The notes beneath the pieces are model-generated. The model was not told where the DNA came from and did not search any database. It worked only from the letters and a program-made list of their open reading frames with translations. The position numbers were made by a program, and so were the translations under genes. Source: Bacteroidia bacterium (GTDB lineage: Bacteria > Bacteroidota > Bacteroidia > Flavobacteriales > Flavobacteriaceae). Taken from it: 64,000 nt of DNA. Below are positions 36,091 through 44,961 of the stretch, one piece after another. Within the stretch, counting starts at the first letter, position 1; each line of letters opens with the position of its first letter. The stretch covers positions 62,001 to 126,000 of the forward strand of contig JAUIAY010000007.1 of NCBI GenBank assembly GCA_030425285.1. Direction: 5' to 3'.

Positions 36091-37665
36091 TTATGATATT
36101 AACGGAAGCTTTACAATAAAGGTACTTCCTTTTTCTTTTTCACTTTCTACGGAAATGTGTCCTTGGTGGTCATCGACAATTCGTTTAACGTATGCCAAGC
36201 CAAGACCATGTCCTTTTACATTATGTATATTTCCTGTGTGTTCTCTATAAAACTTTTCAAACACGCGTTTTTGGGCAGCTTTACTCATACCACTACCCTG
36301 ATCTCTTATTTTTAAAATGATGTTTGTTCCAACATTCTCGGTATAAACATCAATTTTGGGTGCATCTGGAGAATACTTGATAGCATTATCCAGAATATTC
36401 ACTATAACATTAGTAAAGTGAGTCTCATTGGCTAAAACAGAAGATTTATCAGCATCTAGATGCGTTTTAATAAATCCTTTCCTGTCTTCAACAATAAGCT
36501 CTACATGTGTAATGGCGTCTTCAATCAAATCATGAAGCTTCACACGGTCCTTACTAATATTGAGTTCGTTTTTTTCTAGTTTAGATATTCTCAAGACGTT
36601 TTCAACCTGCGCATGCATCCTTTTGTTTTCATCCTTTATCATTTGCAGATACCTCATAACCCGTTCTTTATCTTCAATAACTTTTGGATTTTTTATAGCA
36701 TCTAAAGCTAAATTTATGGTTGCGATAGGTGTCTTGAACTCATGCGTCATATTATTTATGAAATCCGTTTTGATTTCAGATATTTTACGCTGTTTGAACA
36801 ATTGCATCAAGGCACTTGAATACGCTATAATGATAATTGAAGTGAAAATTATTGACAACAATGTCATTCTAATGATGGACGATTGCACAAATTTATTTCG
36901 TTTTGGAAAGTTGACCAATAACCTATAATCGTGTTTCCCAATTTCATCCGTAAATATTGGAATACTAAATGTGGAGGCCTTTTGCAACTCAAAATTGTCA
37001 CTTTGCACTTTAGTTGCCAAATCATTACCGTATATAGCTAATTCATAATCTAAATCAATACCATCTTCCCGTAACTTACTACCTAGTAACTCTGAAATTT
37101 CTTCTTGGTTAACTCGTTTGTGAATTGGTTTTCTGCTAGCAAATGTTCTAAAGGATTCATCTAAAATAAGCCTTTCAGCTTCAGTTAATCTACCTTGTTT
37201 GACAATGCTGGAGATCGGGTTCACAATAATTTCACTATCCAAAGAAGGTTGATTACTATAAATTTTGGTTTCGGTGCTGTTGAGAATACGTTTGATGTTC
37301 AAACTATCTAAACCCATGTCAAAGAGCGATGAAGACAACTTATAGTTTTCTTCTAAAATACCACTTCGGGTAATGAGCGTTTCGTTAGTATCACTGTTCT
37401 GTTGGTAAATAAACAATTGAGAAATAGCAACAGTATCAGCCTGTTTTTTTTGATCTACTAATTCTTGATACTTAAAGTAATAACCCTCTAATTCCTTTTC
37501 TTCAATTTCACGTGAAGTATAGATTAAGGCCCTTTTAACTTTAAAGTCAAATTGCTCTTCTTCATTTTTAATGGAATTGTTAATATAATAAGCCTGAACA
37601 AAAATAATTCCGACCAACGATAAACTCATTAACAACACCAATATGATGAATAGCTTTTTGCTCAT
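36091..37665 (-). CDS. rprX: membrane sensor histidine kinase, RprX-like
   Basis: 524 residues, cytoplasmic membrane. TM1 about 5-27, a periplasmic sensor of about 230 residues, TM2 about 263-285, then HisKA with H-box NNMTHEFKTPIATINLALD (His308), N-box VNILDNAIKYS, G1 DQGSGM and G2 GHGLGLAYV. All catalytic motifs are intact. The sensor domain shows no recognisable fold. Upstream gene of the pair with the response regulator; no clear promoter could be placed in the 76 bases between it and coaE. Confidence 0.92.
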   Translation of the reverse strand: MSKKLFIILVLLMSLSLVGIIFVQAYYINNSIKNEEEQFDFKVKRALIYTSREIEEKELEGYYFKYQELVDQKKQADTVAISQLFIYQQNSDTNETLITRSGILEENYKLSSSLFDMGLDSLNIKRILNSTETKIYSNQPSLDSEIIVNPISSIVKQGRLTEAERLILDESFRTFASRKPIHKRVNQEEISELLGSKLREDGIDLDYELAIYGNDLATKVQSDNFELQKASTFSIPIFTDEIGKHDYRLLVNFPKRNKFVQSSIIRMTLLSIIFTSIIIIAYSSALMQLFKQRKISEIKTDFINNMTHEFKTPIATINLALDAIKNPKVIEDKERVMRYLQMIKDENKRMHAQVENVLRISKLEKNELNISKDRVKLHDLIEDAITHVELIVEDRKGFIKTHLDADKSSVLANETHFTNVIVNILDNAIKYSPDAPKIDVYTENVGTNIILKIRDQGSGMSKAAQKRVFEKFYREHTGNIHNVKGHGLGLAYVKRIVDDHQGHISVESEKEKGSTFIVKLPLIS

Positions 37666-37741
37666 CAGTCAAAATTAACATTTTAACATTTAGGGAACTT
37701 AGCATTTAACCTTACCTTAACAAAAATGTTAAAATTGCGGT

Positions 37742-38329
37742 TTACTTGATTCTTTTTAGTAGTTTTTTGTGAATTTCTAATACTTGTTGGTGCATATCAT
37801 CCCAATCTTCATTTACGATAACAAAATCGGCTTTAGCCAATTTTTCAGCATCGCTTAACTGATTATCAATAATAGCTTTCACCTTTTCCTTGGTGGTTTG
37901 GTCTCTTTCTACAACACGTTTTATTCTAACCGGTTCAGACACAGTAACCAAAATGGTAAAATCACATTTCTTATGTCCGTTAGTTTCAAACAGGATAGCC
38001 GATTCCTTTAAAACGTAATACCCTGTTTGCTTTTTTACCCATCTAGCAAAATGCTGGGCTACTTTGGGATGCACTATACCATTCATTTTTTCAAGAAGGT
38101 CTTTATCGTGGAATATTCGACTGGCAATATAGGGCCTATTAAGTTCATTATTCATATAAGCCTGACTACCAAATAATGACACAAGTTTACGCCTAATGAC
38201 CTTGGATCTATTCATCAAAGCTTTGGCTTCGTCATCAGCTATATAAACGGTAATCCCAAGCTCATTGAAAACTCTTGCCACAGTGGTCTTGCCACTTCCT
38301 ATACCGCCTGTTAAACCTACTATTTTCAT
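37742..38329 (-). CDS. coaE: dephospho-CoA kinase
   Basis: Last step of coenzyme A synthesis, phosphorylating the 3'-OH of dephospho-CoA. 195 residues. Seen: MKIVGLTGGIGSGKTTVARVF with P-loop GGIGSGKT (8-15), YIADDEAKALM, NGIVHPKV and VVERDQTTKEKVKAIIDNQLSDAEKLAKADFVIVN. Its ATG overlaps the stop of the YbbR-like gene (ATGA). coaBC, earlier in the same pathway, lies at 47535. Confidence 0.95.
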   Translation of the reverse strand: MKIVGLTGGIGSGKTTVARVFNELGITVYIADDEAKALMNRSKVIRRKLVSLFGSQAYMNNELNRPYIASRIFHDKDLLEKMNGIVHPKVAQHFARWVKKQTGYYVLKESAILFETNGHKKCDFTILVTVSEPVRIKRVVERDQTTKEKVKAIIDNQLSDAEKLAKADFVIVNEDWDDMHQQVLEIHKKLLKRIK

Positions 38330-39288
38330 TCTGTAATGATATAATCTATTTGTCTTTGTCCCAATCGTATATTTTTGACTGTTTTAGGGCTTTTTGTAAT
38401 TCTTGGCTCTAAATATGGTTGCCTTTCAGTTTGGTCCTTAAAATCACACTCAACGATAAAATCTTCTTTCTTAATATTGTTGTAATCCTTTAGACTGGTA
38501 TAATATGAAACATTCACAAACTTTGGAAAATATTTAATGGTCAAACTATCTGGAATATTTGTTACACGAACGGGTATTTTTAAATTTCCTTCAGTGAATT
38601 TTCCAACTAAAGCACTTACAATAGTCTGATTTGCAGAAAATATTAGTGCATTACTTTTTTTGGGAAGATTAAGGTTTGTTTTAACTTTTATATCCTTACT
38701 TATATTTTGAATAGAAATAGTATCTGTATGGATACTTTCAATTTCAGACAATAAACTTTCAGGCCCAATAATCTTGATTGAATCGGGCTTCAGTTTAAAT
38801 GACTCCACTAAATCATATCCCAAACTAAAATTAATTTTGGCATTAACAACAATGGGAACTTTTTTTATAGCATTAATACCATATTTAAACTTTAAAGTAT
38901 CGGGATTGATATTGACAACTTCTACATCTTTATCAAACTGTGCTATAATATTGGAATAACCCGTAGAACTGTTCCAGACATAAGAACTATCATTATTTGC
39001 TATATTTTCCGAAAAATCAATATCAATAACTGGCTTTTTTATATAATATCTCAACATGTTAAAACCTTGTGCTTTCAAACTCACCTTAAGAGCATCATTA
39101 TCATCAAATAAAACATACTCTTCAGGTACATTAATTTTATTTATATGAAATGTAATGGTATTAGTGTATGATCTGGACAATTTGGTAAGAATTAAAACTC
39201 CAAAAGAAACTCCAAAAAATAAGAGGAAAATATTTATTTTTTTACTCTTAATTGATCCTACTATTTTCGATTTTATTTTCTCTATCAT
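38326..39288 (-). CDS. CdaR/YbbR-like domain protein
   Basis: 320 residues. One membrane anchor near the N-terminus (about 18-38, INIFLLFFGVSFGVLILTK), then extracytoplasmic YbbR-type beta repeats (SFKLKPDSIKIIGPESLLSEIESIHTDTISI is the clearest). In Firmicutes CdaR regulates the diadenylate cyclase CdaA; here no cdaA is adjacent and the order YbbR-coaE is typical for Flavobacteriia. Overlaps coaE and the glycosyltransferase gene by 4 bases each, so the three are coupled. Confidence 0.84.
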   Translation of the reverse strand: MIEKIKSKIVGSIKSKKINIFLLFFGVSFGVLILTKLSRSYTNTITFHINKINVPEEYVLFDDNDALKVSLKAQGFNMLRYYIKKPVIDIDFSENIANNDSSYVWNSSTGYSNIIAQFDKDVEVVNINPDTLKFKYGINAIKKVPIVVNAKINFSLGYDLVESFKLKPDSIKIIGPESLLSEIESIHTDTISIQNISKDIKVKTNLNLPKKSNALIFSANQTIVSALVGKFTEGNLKIPVRVTNIPDSLTIKYFPKFVNVSYYTSLKDYNNIKKEDFIVECDFKDQTERQPYLEPRITKSPKTVKNIRLGQRQIDYIITE

Positions 39289-40292
39289 GGCTTAAAAAAT
39301 AATTCAGGAAAATATTCCTGCGGATCTTCCCTCAAAATTTTGATGGCTATTATCGATTTTAAAAAACCTAAACCGTATCCTAAAAACTGTACCATTACAG
39401 CAAAAACGGCATATATGGCTACTAAAAAGGTTTTTGTTTCAAAAAGGGAAAAAATAAAAATTAACACGAAATAAATTCCATAGATCATTAATGGCCCATA
39501 TACATTTAAGGTGACTGCCAAAAAAGTGGCCACCAACAAACCTAAAATAAATAAAAGCGGAAACCAGTAAGTTAGTTTTTGGGTTTCTGGATGCCACTTG
39601 TTTAAGATTGGACGGACTTTTCCAAACTTGTTGACCTGTGTATAGAATTTAGACCAAGATATACGTCTTTTATGATAAACAGACGCTTCAGGAATTAGTT
39701 TAGTAGTATAGTTCAACTTCCATAACCTAATCGACAAGTCAGGGTCTTCACCAGGATGTATCGTACCAAAACCTTTTGTTTTTTGAAAAGCTTCTCTAGA
39801 TAGCCCCATATTAAAACTTCTAGGCTGAAATTTATCAACACTACGCTTATGACCTCTAATTCCACCTGTTGTTAAAAATGAGGTCATAGTAAAATTAATA
39901 GCTTTTTGTAGGGTTGAAAAAGATTGATGGGCTGCATCAGGCCCACCATAACAATCAACATATTCTTTTTGAAGACTCTTGTTAACTTCCAATAAGTAAT
40001 TAGAAGGCAAAATACAGTCCGAGTCCAATATGATAAAATAATTGCCCGTTGCTTGGTTCATTCCAAAATTCCTAGAGTCTCCTGGACCGGAATTTGGCTT
40101 GAAAAAATATTGAATATTTAATTCCTCCTGAAATGACTCAACCACTTGTTTTGATGAAATAGTCGACCCATCCTCAATTATAACAATTTCAAAATCCTCA
40201 TCGTACTCAAGACGTACAAAACTTTCCAACAATTCCAGAATCTCGTTGGGACGGTTATACACTGGGATAATAAATGAGTACTTAAGCTGCAT
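39285..40292 (-). CDS. family 2 glycosyltransferase
   Basis: 335 residues. GT-A domain about 1-215: YSFIIPVYNRPNEILELLESF, VIIEDGS, GPGDSRNFGMNQATGNYFIILDSDC with the metal-binding DSD, GGPDAAH, and HPGEDPDLSIRLW. The C-terminus has three or four hydrophobic helices (from about 245), so it is membrane-bound and likely builds a surface polysaccharide or lipid-linked glycan. Acceptor unknown. First gene of a three-gene minus-strand operon with YbbR and coaE. Confidence 0.9.
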   Translation of the reverse strand: MQLKYSFIIPVYNRPNEILELLESFVRLEYDEDFEIVIIEDGSTISSKQVVESFQEELNIQYFFKPNSGPGDSRNFGMNQATGNYFIILDSDCILPSNYLLEVNKSLQKEYVDCYGGPDAAHQSFSTLQKAINFTMTSFLTTGGIRGHKRSVDKFQPRSFNMGLSREAFQKTKGFGTIHPGEDPDLSIRLWKLNYTTKLIPEASVYHKRRISWSKFYTQVNKFGKVRPILNKWHPETQKLTYWFPLLFILGLLVATFLAVTLNVYGPLMIYGIYFVLIFIFSLFETKTFLVAIYAVFAVMVQFLGYGLGFLKSIIAIKILREDPQEYFPELFFKP

Positions 40293-40315
40293 ACAACAAA
40301 TGTAAATAAACCCAT

Positions 40316-40345
40316 AAAAAAAGCCACTCGAAAGGAGTGGCTTTT
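40316..40345 (-). terminator. terminator of the 588-residue T9SS cargo gene
   Basis: AAGCCACTC (40321-40329), loop GAAAG, GAGTGGCTT (40335-40343), flanked by A- and T-runs; on the minus strand the stem leads into a T-run. Lies between the T9SS gene and the glycosyltransferase gene. Confidence 0.88.
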
Positions 40346-40363
40346 TATAAATTATTGAAATTA

Positions 40364-42130
40364 CTAGTTTCTGATAATTCTTATAGTCTCTGTTACACCT
40401 TCAACAGTCACTTTTACAAAATAAGCTCCTGCTCTTAAAGCAGACATATCAACGTTGCTTTCAATAGTATTATTAGGGGCACTGTTTATAACAGTTTGTC
40501 CTAACATATTGTAGACAGCTACATTTTGAATATTCTTTTGAGCCTTAATTGTCAAATTATTGCTAACAGGGTTCGGGAAATACGTAAACAATTCATTTGC
40601 ATTTACATCTTCAGTAGATAAGGTAACTGCACAAACTACTGATCGTGTTCTACAATCATCTAAATCGCCACAACTATTATCTGTATGCGTGTAAAAACGT
40701 ACATTTCCTGTAACTGTAGACGTCCATGTAACACTTCCTTCTCCACCAATATAGGCCGCTGTTCCTTCTTCATTACTTATTGTAACGAAGTCAGTACCTA
40801 CTGAACTTTCAAATCTATAATTTTCACCACTTACAACAGCTACCATAGAGTACTCTCCATTGTAACCACAAGTTGTAATATCATTAACTGTAGTACCATC
40901 ACAAGTAGCAGAAGCTGCCACATCATATACTGTACCAGGCCATTGACCCCAAGGAGCTGTTAAACAAGCATCTCCAGGAGGATCTTCACTAGTAGCAGAC
41001 CAAAGTGCACAAGGTCCAGCAGCTGGCACCCCATTAGATATTGGTACAATAGACCAATAAACTGTTAAACTATATTCACCAAATGCAACGTCATAAAATG
41101 TATCGGTTGTATTAGCAAAAAATCCTTGATCACTACCATCAGACATAAAGCCTACATAAAAATCATACGAATCTGGAACTGGACCTGAAGCAGGAGCCGT
41201 CCAAGAGAAGTTAATGTCTCCTGTAGCACTTAATCCAGTAGCACCGTCCATTGGTGTTATTGGTGCAGTTGCACATTCTGGAGGACATCCAGAAGTTGTT
41301 AAAGTATCTGAATCATTACATGCACTATCTGCTGCATCTTCAACTGTGATAACAACAGTTGTTCCAGCAGGAAAAGGACCAACAGAATAAGGCGAAGCTG
41401 ATCCATCGACTCCATTTACTGCAGGTGCGCCTCCATCATTTAAAATATTAACTGAAGCAGCTGATCCTAAATCTGTCACATCTACATCAATAAAAAATTC
41501 TTCATCAGGACAGTTATTAGTTCCAGAAGCAATAGCAAATATTGCAGGTGTACACCCTGAAGATGAAATTGTTGGCGAGTCAAAACAGAATCCCCATTCC
41601 CAAGCAGCTCCACCAGCTCCTCCATCGTCAAGAAAGTTTAATCTATATCTAAATCCTGATAACTGGGTAGCATCAAATCCTGAAATATCCAATGGGAGAC
41701 TTTCAAACGAACCTTGGACTCCCGAACAAAAATCATCCAGAGTAGCATTGTCTGTTTCAGTGAATGCTTCCCATACTACCCAAACAGAATTTGTTTCATC
41801 CCAATATTCCAGCGTTAATGAATCAGCTAAAAAATTATAGACATAATTCACAGCTACTACTATTGCTGTCTCACTGTTGTTAAATGCAGGCGTAAGATCT
41901 ATAACTGGTGATTCTGCAGCTATATCATCATCACTTGAACCTCCCGCATCATCATCATCAAAGGCGAAATTTGCTGTTACGGTTGGATCTGCTTCAAATG
42001 CAGCCGGGTCTGTATTAAAACTTCCAGTAACGGTCCAGTTGGCATTTGGCCAACTAGCATTCTGATTTAAAGTTTGCGAAAATCCAAATGCAAATGAGAT
42101 TAACGCTAAAAATAAAGTAATTTTTTTCAT
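40364..42130 (-). CDS. T9SS cargo protein with C-terminal sorting domain
   Basis: 588 residues, secreted. Signal peptide MKKITLFLALISFAFGFSQ; a beta domain about 20-190 with many Asp and a CFDSPTISSSGC end; repeated Ig/fibronectin-like parts (ATGLSATGDINFSWTAPASG); Cys pairs; and a T9SS type A sorting domain in the last 75 residues (FTYFPNPVSNNLTIKA, VAVYNMLGQTVI, GAYFVKVTVEG). Should be exported through the outer membrane by the type IX system and attached to or released from the surface. No enzyme motif is visible, so adhesin-like at best. Monocistronic with its own terminator. Confidence 0.88.
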   Translation of the reverse strand: MKKITLFLALISFAFGFSQTLNQNASWPNANWTVTGSFNTDPAAFEADPTVTANFAFDDDDAGGSSDDDIAAESPVIDLTPAFNNSETAIVVAVNYVYNFLADSLTLEYWDETNSVWVVWEAFTETDNATLDDFCSGVQGSFESLPLDISGFDATQLSGFRYRLNFLDDGGAGGAAWEWGFCFDSPTISSSGCTPAIFAIASGTNNCPDEEFFIDVDVTDLGSAASVNILNDGGAPAVNGVDGSASPYSVGPFPAGTTVVITVEDAADSACNDSDTLTTSGCPPECATAPITPMDGATGLSATGDINFSWTAPASGPVPDSYDFYVGFMSDGSDQGFFANTTDTFYDVAFGEYSLTVYWSIVPISNGVPAAGPCALWSATSEDPPGDACLTAPWGQWPGTVYDVAASATCDGTTVNDITTCGYNGEYSMVAVVSGENYRFESSVGTDFVTISNEEGTAAYIGGEGSVTWTSTVTGNVRFYTHTDNSCGDLDDCRTRSVVCAVTLSTEDVNANELFTYFPNPVSNNLTIKAQKNIQNVAVYNMLGQTVINSAPNNTIESNVDMSALRAGAYFVKVTVEGVTETIRIIRN

Positions 42131-42210
42131 AAATTTTGGTTTAAGTTTTACATTTTGATTAAAAATATTGAATAATTTATACTTAAGAAATATGACCCAC
42201 CAATAATCTT

Positions 42211-42249
42211 AAAAAAAAGGGGGTTTTTCGATAAAATGCTTTTTTTTTC
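42211..42249. other. homopolymer-rich gap between two T9SS genes
   Basis: Consecutive runs A8-G5-T5 (42211-42228) and then T9 or more at about 42240-42248. No stable hairpin was found, so it is not called a terminator even though it follows the CRTAC1 gene on the minus strand. Confidence 0.4.
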
Positions 42250-42262
42250 GGCAAAACACAGA

Positions 42263-43987
42263 CTACTTTTTAATTAGTCGTTTAAAATATCTGTTTTTTT
42301 CGTCGTAAACTTCTAAAAAATAGATACCTGGCTTCAAATCTCCTACAGCTATTTTAAAACTATTAGTGTTTATCTTGGATTTTTTAACCAAATCTCCCAA
42401 TATACCATATAATCTAATTTCATAAATTCTTCCTGAACTATATCCTTCCAAATACTCCGAAACAGGGTTTTTAACGAACAATTTAGGACTGGTTTCAACT
42501 TCAGAAATACTCAATGGGTTAGAACCTTCTACAATTGTGATTTGTTGGTTACCATCAACATTCTCTATATAATCAATCACACCGCTTAACCAAGTAACTT
42601 TAACATAGTCCACTTCCGTGTTGGTCCCTAGTCCAAAAAATTCAGAATTGGAGTTTTGGGAAATATAGCCTTCACCACATAAGGTATATCGATATTGTTT
42701 TTCACCATTTACCGATATTTCTATTCTTGAACCAATACCATCTTTATTACTAACAACGCCTTCCAGATTAAGCTTAAGCCAATTATTATCTTGGGGTGTC
42801 TGGTTTTTCCAAATAAACACATTTTCATTATTTGAATTACTGACAATGATTTCAGGGTACCCATCATTATCCACATCACCAATAGCATTGGAATGACTAA
42901 TTCTATCATCATTTACAAATCCAGTATCAGGAGTTGAAAATGTTCCGTTCCCAGCATTGGTATAAAATTGAGCAGATGGCAGTACAGGTACAGAACCATC
43001 CATGGAACTACTGACATACAAATCCTGATCCATATCATTATCGGCATCTAGAAAAACCGCTCCCCAAGCAAAACTGTGAAAATCTGTTCCGGTTACTTCA
43101 GTAACATTGGTAAAGGTATTGTCTCCATTGTTTCTAAAAAAAGCGTTACCACCAATTGGCGTGTTGGTAACATAAATATCAAACCAACCATCGTTATTAT
43201 AGTCACCTATAGTGGTGGACATGGCATCGATTGCAATATCAACACCTGCACTATGCGCTACATTTGTAAATGTGTTATCACCATTATTATGATATAAAAA
43301 ATTCTCGTTGAAATCTTTATCATTGGCAACATATATATCTTGCCAGCCATCATTGTTATAATCAAAAAAAGCACAACAAAAAGATAAATGACTTGTAGTA
43401 TGAATACCAGCAGAGACACTGATATCGGTAAAAGTGCCATCTTGATTGTTTAAGAACAATAAATTAGGTTGCATAAAACTCTCATCCCGATTACTTATAA
43501 AAATATCCAAATAACCATCATTATTTATATCTCCAAATGATGCTCCCCAAGATTCAATATTAGTTGTCGGTAATCCCGCTGCTGCTGTTACATCAGTAAA
43601 CACTAAAGAACCATTATTGTTATATAAATGATTCCCGTTTAAATTGCTAATTATGAACAAATCTTTATCGCCATCATTATCATAATCAGCCCAAATTATT
43701 TGCCTCCCTTGAACATTATTATCGGTTAATGTGAAATTCTGTCTTGTAAAGGTTCCATCTTGTTCATTTAGATAAAATTCAGATTGGTTTCCAGAACTGG
43801 TAGCAATACTTATATCATCCCAACCATCACTATTAAAATCGCAAAACGAAATACCAGAACCATATTCAAGGTCACCAGCTGTCATTTCCACTCCTAAAGC
43901 TGTGGCTTGATTTACAAAATCAATCTGTGCTGTTACACGATAATTTAATAATACTAAAAACAGAAAAACACAGTTGAAAATTTTCAT
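42263..43987 (-). CDS. FG-GAP/VCBS repeat protein with ASPIC/UnbV region, T9SS cargo
   Basis: 574 residues, CRTAC1-like. Signal peptide ending NYRVTAQ. Repeated blades of FG-GAP/VCBS type: ADYDNDGDKDLFIIS, GDINNDGYLDIFISN, FDYNNDGWQDIYVAND, GDYNNDGWFDIYVTN, GDVDNDGYPEIIVSN, each with the DxDxDG calcium site, predicting a seven-bladed propeller. Then an ASPIC/UnbV-type domain about 410-485 (SRIEISVNGEKQYRY, VTWLSG) and a T9SS sorting domain at the C-terminus. Extracellular, calcium-binding; adhesion or carbohydrate binding is a guess. Same strand as the next T9SS gene. Confidence 0.9.
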   Translation of the reverse strand: MKIFNCVFLFLVLLNYRVTAQIDFVNQATALGVEMTAGDLEYGSGISFCDFNSDGWDDISIATSSGNQSEFYLNEQDGTFTRQNFTLTDNNVQGRQIIWADYDNDGDKDLFIISNLNGNHLYNNNGSLVFTDVTAAAGLPTTNIESWGASFGDINNDGYLDIFISNRDESFMQPNLLFLNNQDGTFTDISVSAGIHTTSHLSFCCAFFDYNNDGWQDIYVANDKDFNENFLYHNNGDNTFTNVAHSAGVDIAIDAMSTTIGDYNNDGWFDIYVTNTPIGGNAFFRNNGDNTFTNVTEVTGTDFHSFAWGAVFLDADNDMDQDLYVSSSMDGSVPVLPSAQFYTNAGNGTFSTPDTGFVNDDRISHSNAIGDVDNDGYPEIIVSNSNNENVFIWKNQTPQDNNWLKLNLEGVVSNKDGIGSRIEISVNGEKQYRYTLCGEGYISQNSNSEFFGLGTNTEVDYVKVTWLSGVIDYIENVDGNQQITIVEGSNPLSISEVETSPKLFVKNPVSEYLEGYSSGRIYEIRLYGILGDLVKKSKINTNSFKIAVGDLKPGIYFLEVYDEKNRYFKRLIKK

Positions 43988-44048
43988 TGAGGTTATTTTT
44001 ATTTGTTCTGGAATTAAATTTACTATTAAAAAATAACATTTATGCAGA

Positions 44049-44085
44049 AAAAAAAAAGTGAGAAGCTAAATATAGCTTCTCACTT
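44049..44085 (-). terminator. terminator of fabI
   Basis: AAGTGAGAAGCTA (44056-44068), loop AATA, TAGCTTCTCACTT (44073-44085): a perfect 13-bp stem followed on the minus strand by a long T-run (44057 down to 44049). Confidence 0.92.
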
Positions 44086-44106
44086 AAACTCTATTTTTGT
44101 AGAATA

Positions 44107-44919
44107 CTATTTGGTAAATGTTTCCATAACAGCATCGCTAACTCCCATATTACTAAAACCTCCATCATGGAACAAGTTCTGGAGTGTTACTTTACGTGTT
44201 AGGTCACTAAATAAGGTTACTGTATAATTAGCACAATCCAAAGCGGTGGCATTGCCAAGAGGCGACATTTTTTCAGCATAAGAAATAAAACCATCAAATC
44301 CTTTTACACCACTACCAGCTGTGGTTGGTGTTGGTGATTGCGAAATGGTATTAACTCTTACTTTTTTGTCACGTCCAAAGAAGTAACCAAAACTTCTAGC
44401 TATACTCTCCAATAGGGCTTTATTGTCAGCCATATCGTTATAGTCAGGAAATACGCGTTGAGCAGCCATATAAGTTAATGCCACAATACTTCCCCATTCA
44501 TTCATGGCATCTTTTTTATAGAGCGTTTGCATAACTTTATGGAAAGAAGTGGCTGAAACATCGGTTCCTTTTTGTGTCCAATCATAGTTTTGATCGGTAT
44601 AGTGATTGCCTTTTCTCACGTTTATGGACATACCAATGGAGTGTAAGACGAAATCAATTTTTCCTCCTAAAATCTCCATAGCCTGATCAACAAGGTTCTC
44701 TAGGTCTTCTAAAGAAGTAGCATCAGCCGGAATAACTTTAGAACCAGTTTTTTCAGCAAGTGCATTAATTTGCCCCATTCTCATAGCAACTGGCGCATTG
44801 GTAAGTACAAATTCACCTCCTTCTTCATGAACACGTTCGGCAGTTTTCCAAGCAATTGAATTTTCATCTAAAGCTCCAAAAATGATTCCCCTTTTCCCTT
44901 TTAATAAATTATGTGACAT
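44107..44919 (-). CDS. fabI: enoyl-[acyl-carrier-protein] reductase (NADH)
   Basis: Final reduction of each fatty acid elongation cycle. 270 residues, SDR fold of FabI type: KGKRGIIFGALDENSIAWKTAE at the N-terminus, LHSIGMSINVRKGNHYTD, and the Y-x6-K pair in DYNDMADNK, then VRVNTISQSPTPTTAGSGV. Cytoplasmic and probably essential; FabI is the triclosan target in other bacteria. Own -7 element TATCTTTG at 44951-44958 overlapping the end of recN, and a terminator downstream. Confidence 0.95.
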   Translation of the reverse strand: MSHNLLKGKRGIIFGALDENSIAWKTAERVHEEGGEFVLTNAPVAMRMGQINALAEKTGSKVIPADATSLEDLENLVDQAMEILGGKIDFVLHSIGMSINVRKGNHYTDQNYDWTQKGTDVSATSFHKVMQTLYKKDAMNEWGSIVALTYMAAQRVFPDYNDMADNKALLESIARSFGYFFGRDKKVRVNTISQSPTPTTAGSGVKGFDGFISYAEKMSPLGNATALDCANYTVTLFSDLTRKVTLQNLFHDGGFSNMGVSDAVMETFTK

Positions 44920-44950
44920 ATTATAATAGTTGATTCGTTGTTTACTTTGT

Positions 44951-44958
44951 CAAAGATA
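44951..44958 (-). promoter_or_regulatory. fabI -7 element
   Basis: Minus-strand TATCTTTG, the same octamer as pheT and ffs, 32 bases before the fabI start, just after the recN stop. -33 not clear. Confidence 0.55.
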
Positions 44959-44961
44959 CTA

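Noticed and set aside
37675-37742. TTAACATTTT ... AAAATGTTAA inverted repeat between rprX and coaE
   Set aside because: A/T-only arms with a 48-base loop in AT-rich DNA are expected by chance; no further support.
42211-42249. Terminator after the CRTAC1-like gene
   Set aside because: The A8-G5-T5 and T-runs do not form a convincing stem-loop.
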